A stretch of DNA of 36,170 nt from Acidimicrobiaceae bacterium (GCA_003132165.1 PKWW01000070.1:1-36170), one strand, 5' to 3'. Counted from the first letter of the stretch, positions 1-7,618 are shown. Notes: generated by a model from the letters alone, not told the origin. Program-made: numbers and translations.

Positions 1-139
1 CGGCGTGTAATTCTCTCTGGGCGCCTTCTCATTCGCTAGTCCGGAAATTGTTCGCTAGAACTGAGGACAGTTCGCACCGTCAGGAGTCGAGAGAGCGTTG
101 AATCAGGCGGCGGCGTTGGCTCTTGCGTGTTGGTTCTGT

Positions 140-373
140 TCAATCTTCTGATCTTCGCTGGGTCTTGATCTTCATGGCCATAGAAAACGGCCTCATTCCG
201 ATGGCAAATGACATCATGCCCAGTGGTGCGAGAATCCCAGTCAAAACAAGGACCGCAGCTAAAGGGATGAAGATGATGGTCGAAGGCACCTGAAGACACA
301 GTAAGCCGACTATCAACCACTTCTCTTTGCCAGACAATTTCACCTTTGGTATGTCTTGAGCCAATATCGCCAT
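140..373 (-). CDS. small hydrophobic membrane protein, unknown function
   Basis: A 77-residue protein I do not recognise. The reading frame is open further upstream, but I chose the internal ATG at 373 because a strong ribosome site (GGAGGTGAA) lies just before it. The first 20 residues are polar and basic (LSGKEKW). Residues about 19-60 are almost entirely hydrophobic with one proline-containing break, so one long or two short membrane segments are likely. The tail is basic then acidic (KIKTQRRSED). If the tRNA-Lys fragment at 691-735 marks an integration junction, this gene would lie on the mobile-element side. The coding call rests on the ribosome site and the coherent hydrophobic profile, not on homology. 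Confidence 0.5.
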   Translation of the reverse strand: MAILAQDIPKVKLSGKEKWLIVGLLCLQVPSTIIFIPLAAVLVLTGILAPLGMMSFAIGMRPFSMAMKIKTQRRSED

Positions 374-1214
374 AAAGTTCACCTCCCAGTTACTGTATAT
401 CGCTGAAGATTCAGTTTCTGCTGGATTTCTGATTTGCACGACGCTGAGGAGGGAGCGTTCACTCCCACCATTTGCATCGTTCAAGTTCAATGCGAAGAGT
501 CGAAGATTGTCGGTGTCGGAGGCCCGACATAAACCCGCACGCTGAACGTTTACTTGGGCCCAAGACAGGCCTCATTGTAGGCCTCATATTTCCGCAAAGC
601 ACAAGACCAGACCGACAAGCAACAACACGTTTCCTTGAAAACAAGCGACGTGCACGACGAGATCGACACACAGCAACGGCCGCAAACTTCCTCTTAATCA
701 ACAGGTTCCGGGTTCAAGTCCCGGCTGGCGCACCAAGTTGGACCAAAGTCACTAATACGTACAAAAGGATTGAACGTTCATGAGCTCATGCAGCCCAACG
801 GTCGTGAACTTTACGATCCCGCAGAAAATTGTTGCTGACGGTGGACTCGGCGCTGGGCGGACATCTTGGTTGATTCAGACCGATAGTCGAAGAAGCTGTC
901 CTGCCATGCTTCGTTCAAGCAGGCGGACGTAGATCAAGTGCTCAGTTCACGGGGATCCGGCCAACTACTTTCGCAAGTTCAACACGCCCAATGATGTCTT
1001 GGCGCCTAAGCGCCACTGAAATCCGCCTTCCAACCCTGCTCGCCACTTAATTGGCTAAAGCGTGATAGCGAGGCTCGACCGCTTCATTCACCTGACGCTG
1101 GTGCACCTGCCGTTCACGCTGTGCACCAAGCACCTGATCGTCAGCACCAAATTGAGGCCCACCGGGTGTCATTGGGCCTAAGGGTTCCAGCGGAGCCTGC
1201 GTCCGTGTTGAAGC
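374..1214. other. gene-poor stretch with a tRNA fragment
   Basis: About 840 bases without a convincing protein gene. The open frames here are short, lack ribosome sites and have no recognisable motif; one of them reads straight through the tRNA-Lys fragment at 691-735. A short GGCGC/GCGCC hairpin sits at 1001-1014. Apart from the tRNA remnant I see no transposase, repeat array or RNA gene. Confidence 0.6.
691..735 (+). pseudogene. 3' half of a tRNA-Lys(CUU) gene, probable attachment-site remnant
   Basis: The sequence matches a tRNA from the anticodon loop to the end. The loop CTCTTAA (691-697, anticodon CTT) is followed by the 3' anticodon strand (698-702) and variable loop AGGTT (703-707). 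The T arm follows, with stem CCGGG/CCCGG around loop TTCAAGT (708-724). Then come the 3' acceptor strand (725-731), discriminator A and encoded CCA (733-735). The 5' half is missing: bases before 691 cannot pair as an anticodon stem, and no matching GCGCCAG acceptor strand with a tRNA body is in the window. Breakage inside the anticodon loop is typical of tyrosine-recombinase integration into tRNA genes. Confidence 0.75.
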
Positions 1215-1370
1215 TCAGTAGTAGTGCCGTCGACCTCCAACAGCGTGACCCATCGCTCCGAGAAGCCAGAGAAACAGTCCAACGACGAGCACAATCATTC
1301 CGATCGTCCACACAATCGCAATCCCCGTGACGAACCCAATGAGGAGAAGAATCAAACCGAAAATGATCAC
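1215..1370 (-). CDS. DUF6131-like small membrane protein
   Basis: A 51-residue protein with a GTG start preceded by GGGAGG. It begins VIIFGLILLLIGF and ends GGRRHYY. The body is two hydrophobic segments (about residues 1-20 and 22-40) joined by a short turn containing W21. The C-terminal tail GHAVGGRRHYY is glycine-rich, basic and ends in two tyrosines. This layout and tail match the short actinobacterial DUF6131 proteins as I know them. Function is unknown. It lies downstream of the CsbD-like gene on the same strand with a gap of about 90 bases and may be co-transcribed with it. Confidence 0.75.
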   Translation of the reverse strand: MIIFGLILLLIGFVTGIAIVWTIGMIVLVVGLFLWLLGAMGHAVGGRRHYY

Positions 1371-1460
1371 AATGCCTCCCGTGCCAGTACGTAATCTTCA
1401 TATTGCTAACTGCCGCCGGTTCGCCGCTTGAAAAGGCACAGAGACGAGCGGAGATCAAAA

Positions 1461-1685
1461 CTACTTGCGACGCGCTGCGTCCTTGGCTTTGTCAATCGCC
1501 TTTACGGCCTTGCGTTCTGCCTTTTCGGCCGCCCCTTCGACCTTGTCCTTCACACGGCCAATCTTCTCCTTCGCCTCGCCAGAGCGACGGTCAATCTTTC
1601 CCTCGGATTCCAACTTCTTGTTGCCAGTTAGGCTTCCGACTGCTTCCTTAACCTTGCCCTTCGACTTCTCAATCTTTCCTGCCAT
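1461..1685 (-). CDS. CsbD family stress-response protein
   Basis: A 74-residue, highly charged, lysine-rich protein beginning MAGKIEKSKGKVKEAVG and continuing with SLTGNKKLESEGK, the classic CsbD-family pattern. The rest is a hydrophilic Lys/Glu/Ala helix of the KAERKAVKAIDKAKD type. No signal peptide or membrane segment is visible. CsbD family members are induced by general or envelope stress (sigma-B in Bacillus), but their biochemical role is not known. The ATG at 1685 has GAAGGA about nine bases upstream. The gene sits between two small membrane-protein genes on the same strand, suggesting a small stress cluster. Confidence 0.85.
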   Translation of the reverse strand: MAGKIEKSKGKVKEAVGSLTGNKKLESEGKIDRRSGEAKEKIGRVKDKVEGAAEKAERKAVKAIDKAKDAARRK

Positions 1686-1815
1686 GATGCACCATCCTTC
1701 TTGGTTGTGATTATTGAAAACAGTCCGTCAACTTCGCCTGCGCGCGAACCAGGTCCTTTTCGCTACCGAACCCGGCTCGCGTTCCCCACGTGAACTCAAC
1801 GTGCGCCAGCATCCG

Positions 1816-2079
1816 TTACTTGCGCTCTTCGTGCACTGAACTTGAGCCACCTTGCGAGTCGGTGACCTGGCGGTCAATGGAGTGAGTACCCGTGCTCACC
1901 TGACGTCGCGAAACCGCGAAAACAATCGTCGAAACAACAAATCCGGCGGCTCCAGCAATCATCAAGATCAGCCCCACGGTGGAAAGACGAAAGCCCGTAC
2001 CTTGATAGGTGACGGCCCAGTACATAATCGCCCCTGCGCCGGCTGCGACGGCGCTCAACACCATTCCGGCAAGACCCAT
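1816..2079 (-). CDS. DUF6458-like two-helix membrane protein
   Basis: An 87-residue protein starting at an internal ATG (2079) that has a very good ribosome site, GGGAGGTGCGGT; a start ten codons further up has none. Residues 1-22 form one membrane helix rich in Ala and Gly. The segment GFRLSTVGLILMIAGAAGF (about 29-47) opens the second. The motif 'STVGxILMIAGAAG' resembles the DUF6458 family of actinobacterial small membrane proteins. The C-terminal 35 residues are polar and probably cytoplasmic (QVTDSQGGSSSVHEERK). Function is unknown. It heads the run DUF6458-CsbD-DUF6131. Confidence 0.65.
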   Translation of the reverse strand: MGLAGMVLSAVAAGAGAIMYWAVTYQGTGFRLSTVGLILMIAGAAGFVVSTIVFAVSRRQVSTGTHSIDRQVTDSQGGSSSVHEERK

Positions 2080-2177
2080 ACCGCACCTCCCGCTCGTGTA
2101 CCTAGCCAATTGTCAGGTAGCAAAGAGTCAAGAATCAACTTCTTCCTATTTCTACTCTAGAAATGCCGCTTGCTCGT

Positions 2178-2201
2178 CACCAGGGTCTTTCGACCCTGGT
2201 G
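2178..2201. repeat. perfect 10-bp hairpin
   Basis: CACCAGGGTC and GACCCTGGTG flank the four-base loop TTTC. The stem is strong and GC-rich, but no T-run follows on either strand, so it is not a standard intrinsic terminator. It lies in the 5' region shared by two divergent genes. It could be an RNA hairpin, a protein site or a remnant; I cannot tell. Confidence 0.6.
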
Positions 2202-2368
2202 CTACAGACTGAATTCTCCATCCTGAAGCACCGAGTCACTGCCGGTAGGCGCGCGGCCGGTCCTAGGGGACGACTCTGTTTCCAGAAGCGCTGAACCACT
2301 TCATCGGGTGTGAAGATTGACGCCAAAAAGGAGTAGCGGCCACAAAATGACAGCAAGTGCGGCTGACA

Positions 2369-2396
2369 CAACCATCACCTTGGAAGTTGATGGTTG
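2369..2396. repeat. 9-bp perfect inverted repeat upstream of the NRAMP gene
   Basis: CAACCATCA (2369-2377) and TGATGGTTG (2388-2396) are perfect reverse complements separated by ten bases. It lies about 180 bases before the transporter start. It may be an operator for a metal-responsive regulator or a leader hairpin. No specific family of sites is recognised. Confidence 0.45.
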
Positions 2397-2575
2397 GGTC
2401 GCCGTAGTGCTCACCCGGCGATACGAAGCAGCCCAGCAAACCCGTCGCGATTCAACCGATCCAAAGAGGAGTTGGGTATGCGGCATTTCTGAGAGTATTT
2501 GAAGAACACTTGAGTCAACGATTGCTTGGTGTATGTTCGAACGACTCAAAAGGTCAAGTTCATTGGAGATAGTGA

Positions 2576-3964
2576 ATGGCGATCCGACCTGGGCGAAAAT
2601 CGAGTTCGCCGAAAAAGAGTGGGGAGCCCGCGCTGTCGTCCCGGCAGCAATCGGAATTCGATCTCAACCCCGAAAACGAGGGACCGATCTGGCGCCAGTA
2701 CCTACGGGCCATGGGTCCGGGATTGGTGACTGGCGCGTCCGACGACGACCCCTCGGGCATTGCGACCTATTCGCAAGCCGGCGCACAGTTTGGTCTGGGC
2801 TTCGCCTGGACCGCTCTCGTCACCTTTCCTCTTATGTCGGCGGTCCAAGAGATCTGCGATCGAACAGCTCTGGCGACCGGCACGGGTTTGGGCGAATTGG
2901 CGGTCAAGCGCTTCCACCGGACCGGTCGATTGGTCTTGGGCGTCCTCCTGATCGTGCTCATCGTCGCGAACGGCCTCAACATTGCCGCCGACCTGGTCGC
3001 CATTGGCTCGGGCATGAACCTGCTCCACGCTGGTCCCACCTGGCTCTGGGCGCTCTTGGCAGGCGGTTTGATTACGTGGTTGTTGGTCCTTGGATCCTTC
3101 GCCCGCATCGCCCTAGTGTTCAAAGTTCTTTGCGCGCCGCTCTTGGCGTACGTGGTGGTCGCGATCTTGGTCACCCATCAGTGGGGCCAGGTCCTTACGC
3201 ACACTGTGGTGCCTCACATTCAGCTGAACAAGACGTACCTCGCGCTGCTGGTCGCGGTGCTCGGCACGACGATCTCCCCCTATCTCTTTTTCTGGCAAAG
3301 TGCCCACCGGATCGAAGAGATGCGCGACGCTCCCGAAGGCGGCGCGAAGCCGCTACCCCTCAAACGGCTGAGTCGCCGCCGGGCTGGGAAAAAAGAACGA
3401 ATGAGTCGTCTCGACGTGTTTACGGGTATGGCGTTCTCCAATATCGTCATGTTCGCCATCATCGTGGCCACCGCCCAGACCCTGCACATCCATAACGTCA
3501 CCCACATTCAAAGCGCGGCCCAGGCCGCCAAGGCGCTGCGGCCCTTCGCGGGACGTTTCGCGAGCGCGATCTTTGCCCTTGGCTTTATTGGCAGCGGCCT
3601 ATTGGCAGTTCCCGTACTCGCCGCCTCCGGATCGGTCGGCATGGCGGGCCTCCTCGGTAAGGAGTGGGGGTTCAGTCGTTCCATCCGTCAAGCGCCGGTC
3701 TTCTACGGTCTTCTCGCCCTCGGCACCGTGGGCGGCACGGCGTTCAGTCTCTTGCACATCAATCCAATCAAACTGCTCGTACTAGTGGCAGTGATCAATG
3801 GTGTGGCCGCGGCACCATTTCTCTTCGTGGTGATGCGAGTGTCGAGCAGTCAGCGCCTCATGGGCAAATACGTGAACGGTCTCACCGCCAATATTCTGGG
3901 GTGGTTCACCGCCGCGATCATGGCCGCGGCGGCCATCGCCCTCTTCGCCACGGGAGGGCTGTAA
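2576..3964 (+). CDS. NRAMP-family divalent metal transporter (variant motifs)
   Basis: A 462-residue polytopic membrane protein with the NRAMP fold layout of about eleven helices. Helix 1 carries GPGLVTGASDDDPSG (about residues 47-61), with Asp58 in place of the ion-binding Asp of the canonical DPGN motif. Helix 6 reads TTISPYLFFWQ (about 231-241), where canonical Mn/Fe transporters have MPHN. The methionine that favours transition metals is therefore missing, and substrate is uncertain: Mn, Fe, Mg or other. A basic loop (about 257-275, KRLSRRRAGKK) follows helix 6. The ATG is supported by GGAG seven bases upstream. The first 35 residues are a polar cytoplasmic tail. The gene stands alone; the next gene is convergent. 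Confidence 0.88.
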   Translation: MAIRPGRKSSSPKKSGEPALSSRQQSEFDLNPENEGPIWRQYLRAMGPGLVTGASDDDPSGIATYSQAGAQFGLGFAWTALVTFPLMSAVQEICDRTALATGTGLGELAVKRFHRTGRLVLGVLLIVLIVANGLNIAADLVAIGSGMNLLHAGPTWLWALLAGGLITWLLVLGSFARIALVFKVLCAPLLAYVVVAILVTHQWGQVLTHTVVPHIQLNKTYLALLVAVLGTTISPYLFFWQSAHRIEEMRDAPEGGAKPLPLKRLSRRRAGKKERMSRLDVFTGMAFSNIVMFAIIVATAQTLHIHNVTHIQSAAQAAKALRPFAGRFASAIFALGFIGSGLLAVPVLAASGSVGMAGLLGKEWGFSRSIRQAPVFYGLLALGTVGGTAFSLLHINPIKLLVLVAVINGVAAAPFLFVVMRVSSSQRLMGKYVNGLTANILGWFTAAIMAAAAIALFATGGL

Positions 3965-4076
3965 ACGACGACAGACCCTACAAACTCACTCATCGGCGTT
4001 GCTCAGAGGTTGACTCAAACTTGGGCACTGACATCCCTGATGCACCTGGTAACGGGGATGCGCTGAGATGAACCGA

Positions 4077-5054
4077 TCATGGAAACTGGCGGGCGAACTC
4101 ACTCAGCACGAAATGGACGTAGCGTTCGATTCGTTGGAGCGTGTCGATTATCCGGCGTCCTTCGGCGAAGGCTATTACAGGGGTGAGGCGACCTGCGTCT
4201 TCGATGTTTTCGTCGGCTCCGGGATAGAGACGGAGCCGTATCACTTCGTTGCCTTCTTCCATCGGCTGGCCGATACCCCCGAGTGGCTGCGGCAGGAATT
4301 CCACCGCCATCGCCAGGTACTCATCGAAGTCAACGGGAAGGGCGTTCCGGCCAATCCCAGTATTTGCGCCGGGCAATATAACGGGCCAATCGTCCTGGTG
4401 TTTGGCCTCATTGGTGAGGCTCTGGAGCATGGTCAGTGGGTGAATGTAGGTTCCGTGCCAACTGTCGGCGAGCTCGTTTACTCCGTGATACGGCTGGAAC
4501 TCTTCGATGAATCCACAGTGCGCTGGATCGAATTGGTTGCGGGCTCTGCCAGCGTCGATCCACTGCTGCGGGTAATCACAGATCGGGAACTTGACTCCGC
4601 GGGGATCGGGGGCCACGCCGCCGTTCGCGGACAAGACGAGTTTCCATGCCATCTTGTCAAGCGCAGCCCGATAATTACCGGCAACGTCGAATACTTCATT
4701 GACGATGTCGTCGGTGAAGTCGGTCAGGTCAGGCACACTCGCGATCTTGAAGATGTGATCGCCACTCTCGGTGTCACGATCAGCCCTCAGGCGTGCATTG
4801 TATTCAGGACCGGCGAAGGCTTCAGTGACGCTAACTTCAAGCGTTGCCAGATGATTGTGACCCCACCTGAGTTTGGACACCGCCGTGGACAATAAGGGAT
4901 GTGCTTTCAGTGTGTCGAAGTCTGCAAGGATCAACGGTTGTCCCGCGCTCATGGTGATGTCAGTAGTCAGCCAGCCCGCCAGTGCCGGGTATGGGGTGTC
5001 AAACGGCCAGGGTCTCATGCGGCTTCCGAATAGATGTGGCGCAATTAATGCCAA
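4077..5054 (-). CDS. hypothetical protein
   Basis: A 325-residue soluble protein of unknown function. A central stretch, DVAGNYRAALDKMAWKLV, followed by KFPICDYPQQW, resembles a family of uncharacterised bacterial proteins with an 'NLRAALDHLAW' helix; that is a weak resemblance by memory. The start given is TTG at 5054, with GAGGG seven bases before it. ATG at 5018 with GGAAG upstream would give 313 residues and is nearly as likely. No signal peptide or membrane segment is seen. A long open frame on the opposite strand (4068-4895) mirrors this one; I prefer the minus strand for its family-like motif and better composition. The DNA is less GC-rich than the housekeeping block, in keeping with an accessory gene. 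Confidence 0.6.
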   Translation of the reverse strand: MALIAPHLFGSRMRPWPFDTPYPALAGWLTTDITMSAGQPLILADFDTLKAHPLLSTAVSKLRWGHNHLATLEVSVTEAFAGPEYNARLRADRDTESGDHIFKIASVPDLTDFTDDIVNEVFDVAGNYRAALDKMAWKLVLSANGGVAPDPRGVKFPICDYPQQWIDAGRARNQFDPAHCGFIEEFQPYHGVNELADSWHGTYIHPLTMLQSLTNEAKHQDDWPVILPGANTGIGRNALPVDFDEYLAMAVEFLPQPLGGIGQPMEEGNEVIRLRLYPGADENIEDAGRLTPVIAFAEGRRIIDTLQRIERYVHFVLSEFARQFP

Positions 5055-5084
5055 ATGGTAACCCTCTAGACCTAGGAAGGTTTG

Positions 5085-5105
5085 GAGTCGTGTTCTTCAC
5101 GACTC
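5085..5105. repeat. 8-bp hairpin in a divergent promoter region
   Basis: GAGTCGTG and CACGACTC surround the loop TTCTT. A second, outer pair (GTTTGG just before, CCAAAC at about 5112-5117) extends the symmetry. It lies between the divergent genes starting at 5054 and 5169, where a shared operator would sit. No T-run follows, so a terminator is less likely. Confidence 0.5.
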
Positions 5106-5168
5106 AACTATCCCAAACGGGTGTGACATCTACTCACGCTCAACGGCAATGGGTTTAGGATTCTTCAA

Positions 5169-5579
5169 ATGCTGCCACGGCTCACAAACGCGCTTGAGGC
5201 ACTCTTCGTCTTGTTGTTGGGGACCATCGTGATCTATTGGCTTCGTCACTATCTGGTACTCGGCTGCTGCGTTGGAATGGCGCTATGTCTTATTGGAATT
5301 TGGATAATAGGCAAGATCGAGGGTAATCGGAAGCGAAAGGCTGCATCTTCGGTGCCTTTGCACAGTATTTCGCTTCCGGAAGGTTCAAGTCTCGCAGCCG
5401 CTGTTGGTTCAAGGGATTCTTCTTTCATTGTTAATGTCGTCAAGGGCGTGACGGGACCAATTGGTGACGCGGTGAAGATGTCTTTAGGTTCCGGTCAAAG
5501 TGAAGTCGCTGGAACTGCGAAGGGGACCGTTTCTAATCCTCATGATCCTACGGGGCTGAGCGAAAAGGAGCCTGGGTGA
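5169..5579 (+). CDS. hypothetical membrane protein
   Basis: A 136-residue protein not recognised as any family. Residues about 8-26 (ALFVLLLGTIVIYWL) and 29-49 (LVLGCCVGMALCLIGIWII) are two adjacent membrane helices. A basic patch, GNRKRK, follows and puts the tail in the cytoplasm. The remaining 80 residues are polar, Ser/Gly-rich and probably disordered. AGGA lies about eight bases upstream of the ATG, a modest ribosome site. It is divergent from the hypothetical gene at 4077-5054 and shares its promoter region. Confidence 0.45.
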   Translation: MLPRLTNALEALFVLLLGTIVIYWLRHYLVLGCCVGMALCLIGIWIIGKIEGNRKRKAASSVPLHSISLPEGSSLAAAVGSRDSSFIVNVVKGVTGPIGDAVKMSLGSGQSEVAGTAKGTVSNPHDPTGLSEKEPG

Positions 5580-5713
5580 GTCTGGTATGTCAGTGCCCAA
5601 ACTTGGGGCGTACGGCGAATCATGTATTCGTCGAACGATGGAACCGTGAACTCGATGAGGCCCCTTCTGCGCGTTTACGCCGGATCGAATCTGCGCGAGA
5701 GCGACGCGGTGGG

Positions 5714-6871
5714 TTATCGCAACGGACTAGAACCGGCGAGTCCGAGCAGGTCACGCGAGACGAAGAGCACCGCCGGCTGTCCGGAGGTCTCACGCAAGAC
5801 CTTCCCCTGTTCAGTGAGGATCCCAACGTGAACTAGACGGTGAAGGGTCGCCAGGGAGGCCTTGCGAGAGATCTTGAGTTCGTCGGCCAGTATCTGCGAG
5901 GTGAGGACAAGATGACGAGCAAGTAGATCGAGCGCCGCATAGACCGCAGCGTCGCTCCGGGGCTTGCGCACGGTGGCGGCGAGTCGATCGTTCCACTGCT
6001 GCTTGATCTTCTCGACGTTTGAGATCAGCGCACGTTGGGCTCTGCCTCCACTGGCCACCGCATCAGCGAACCACGTGATCCACCGGCGATGATCGCCCAA
6101 GCGGAAGAGCACCAGGCCTGAGGAGTAGCCTGCGACGTCGGCCGCGATCGCCACGCTTACTGGTGGTGGCACGAGGAGGGCGAGACGTCGAGTGAGCACC
6201 CAGGCGACGAGAACACGGCCGACTCGTCCATTGCCGTCGCCGAAGGGATGGATGATCTCGAACTGGGCGTGACTAATCGCGGCCTGAGCGACAGGGTCAA
6301 TGTCTTCGCGGTTCGCGTAAGTGATGAGATCGTCCAGTAGCACCGAGAGTTCACCAGGGGGAGGCGTCACCAGGTGCGCATCGAGCGGACTCGTCCCCCC
6401 GATCCATCCCTGTTCATTTCTGATCACGCCGATAGAGCGCTCGGGGGTGGGGCTTCCCGTCATAAGGGTGCGATGCCACTCACACAGCGTCTCGATCGAG
6501 AGCGCGGCGCCGCGCTCGGCATTGGCGACGGCCTCGGTGACAGCCGCCAAGTTACTGGCCACCCACGCGGCGGCCCCTCTACGACTTCGGCCGAGTTGTT
6601 CCTCAGCGAGGACGACGTCGACAACAGGAGCGGTGACACCCTCGATGTACGAAGAGGCGACACCCTCGGAGCGCAGCAGCAGCCGTGCGAGTGGTTCATA
6701 ATCGACGTCCAGCGCCTCGGCGGCGTGTGCGACTTCGGTGGCCGCCACTGCGGTTCGAGCGGCGGTTGGCGCGTCGAGCGTGAGTTCACGGTCCGCAAGA
6801 AGCGCCGGCACGAAGGCGTGAACTCTCCGTCCGTTCCATATGACCTCAACGTCCGACCCAACCGGCTCCAT
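5714..6871 (-). CDS. Fic family protein with C-terminal helix-turn-helix
   Basis: A 385-residue Fic protein, expected to transfer AMP (or another nucleotide phosphate) to a hydroxyl of a target protein. The active-site loop HPFGDGNGRVGR spans residues 208-219 with catalytic His208 and anion-binding Arg219, all intact. An inhibitory helix with the pattern S-x-x-x-E-G is at 73-78 (SSYIEG), so it is a class II Fic whose own N-terminus restrains it; no separate antitoxin is needed or seen. Residues about 320-352 (LTSQILADELKISRKASLATL) form a winged-helix DNA-binding unit. The ATG has GGGAG five bases upstream. The inverted repeat at 6884-6917 lies right before it and could be its own operator. 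The target is unknown. Confidence 0.92.
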   Translation of the reverse strand: MEPVGSDVEVIWNGRRVHAFVPALLADRELTLDAPTAARTAVAATEVAHAAEALDVDYEPLARLLLRSEGVASSYIEGVTAPVVDVVLAEEQLGRSRRGAAAWVASNLAAVTEAVANAERGAALSIETLCEWHRTLMTGSPTPERSIGVIRNEQGWIGGTSPLDAHLVTPPPGELSVLLDDLITYANREDIDPVAQAAISHAQFEIIHPFGDGNGRVGRVLVAWVLTRRLALLVPPPVSVAIAADVAGYSSGLVLFRLGDHRRWITWFADAVASGGRAQRALISNVEKIKQQWNDRLAATVRKPRSDAAVYAALDLLARHLVLTSQILADELKISRKASLATLHRLVHVGILTEQGKVLRETSGQPAVLFVSRDLLGLAGSSPLR

Positions 6872-6883
6872 CGGCTCTCCCTA

Positions 6884-6917
6884 ATAAGTTACCGCTAATA
6901 GTATACTGGTAACTTAT
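6884..6917 (-). promoter_or_regulatory. candidate operator of the fic gene
   Basis: ATAAGTTACC (6884-6893) and GGTAACTTAT (6908-6917) are perfect 10-bp reverse complements 14 bases apart, centred 25 bases upstream of the fic start. On the minus strand the spacer holds TATACT, which looks like a -10 element, so a bound protein would block transcription. No good -35 element is evident. The arms are AT-rich, unlike the surrounding DNA. Confidence 0.6.
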
Positions 6918-6997
6918 ATGCGCACTCGCTCGGCGGCGGTGGGATTTTGGTTGATTTGGGCTGCCCTCGAAATTCCTCAATGTGGGCCCTGTGGCAC

Positions 6998-7618
6998 CTA
7001 GAACGGCGGCGAGCCCTTCTCGAGCACTGCCGCCAACGCACCGAAACTGACCGCTCCCTCGCGTACAACGCGCCAGGAATCACCGAAAACCTGCACCACC
7101 GTCGACACCGTCGCTGCGCGCACGCCACCGTCCACGACGCCGCAGAGCTTGAGGCTCTCCGAGAAGGAGTGCTGGACCTGCACCGCGCTCTCGCACGGCG
7201 CCTCGCCGTGCTGGTTGGCGCTCGTCACGGCGAGCGCCCCGCTGCGGGCAAGGATGTTTCGAAGGTCCGCGTTGTCGGGAATCCGAAAGCCCACGGTACC
7301 GGTGGCGCTGCCCACTCGAAGCGCGAGTTGCTCGGGCACATCGACGACGATCGTCAATGCTCCGGGCCAGAAAGCCGGCGCCAGCGAGCGCGCCGCGCCC
7401 GTCCAGATCACACCCAAGCGCTCGATCTGTTCGACGGAATCGACGAGGACGGGAAGAGCGACGGTCACCGGACGGCGCTTCAGGTCGAACAACGTCGCCA
7501 CCGCGGACGGGTGCGCCAACGACGCCGCGATGCCGTAGACGGTGTCGGTGGGGACGGCGACGACTTCACCGTCGCCCAGGAGCCGAACGGCTTCGTCAAC
7601 GTCAATCGTGTCGATCAT
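6998..7618 (-). CDS. tsaC: threonylcarbamoyl-AMP synthase (Sua5/YrdC/TsaC)
   Basis: A 206-residue YrdC-domain protein that makes threonylcarbamoyl-AMP from threonine, bicarbonate and ATP, the first step of t6A37 formation in tRNAs that read ANN codons. The family signature GEVVAVPTDTVYGIAA is at about residues 17-32, with LFDLKRRP at 43-50 and FWPGALTIV, GFRIPDN and AVTSANQHGE further on. It is the short form without the extra Sua5 domain. The ATG overlaps the prmC stop codon by four bases (ATGA), so the two are translationally coupled. The gene is last in the prfA-prmC-tsaC group, as in mycobacteria. Confidence 0.93.
   Translation of the reverse strand: MIDTIDVDEAVRLLGDGEVVAVPTDTVYGIAASLAHPSAVATLFDLKRRPVTVALPVLVDSVEQIERLGVIWTGAARSLAPAFWPGALTIVVDVPEQLALRVGSATGTVGFRIPDNADLRNILARSGALAVTSANQHGEAPCESAVQVQHSFSESLKLCGVVDGGVRAATVSTVVQVFGDSWRVVREGAVSFGALAAVLEKGSPPF

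Larger units (their letters stand above)
2080..2575. other. gene-poor leader region before the metal transporter
   Basis: About 500 bases between divergent genes, with no convincing coding sequence. It should carry the promoters of the DUF6458-like gene and of the transporter at 2576. Two clear inverted repeats lie here and are listed separately (2178-2201 and 2369-2396). A 51-codon frame starting at 2347 (MTASAADTT) has AAAGGAG too far upstream and no homologue I recognise, so I do not call it. Confidence 0.5.

Noticed and set aside
472..783. 103-codon plus-strand open frame
   Set aside because: It reads through the tRNA-Lys fragment, and has no motif or ribosome site.
2317..2502. Small plus-strand frame before the transporter
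   Set aside because: AAAGGAG is too far from the candidate ATG at 2347, no homologue is recognised, and a dyad lies inside it. Possible but not supported.
2533..3495. 320-codon plus-strand frame overlapping the NRAMP gene
   Set aside because: It is the out-of-frame shadow of the transporter, Arg/Pro/Gly-rich and without family features.
4068..4895. Plus-strand 275-codon open frame opposite the hypothetical gene at 4077-5054
   Set aside because: It is the mirror frame of the minus-strand gene, has no ribosome site and no recognisable motif; the minus strand has the family-like ALDKMAW stretch.
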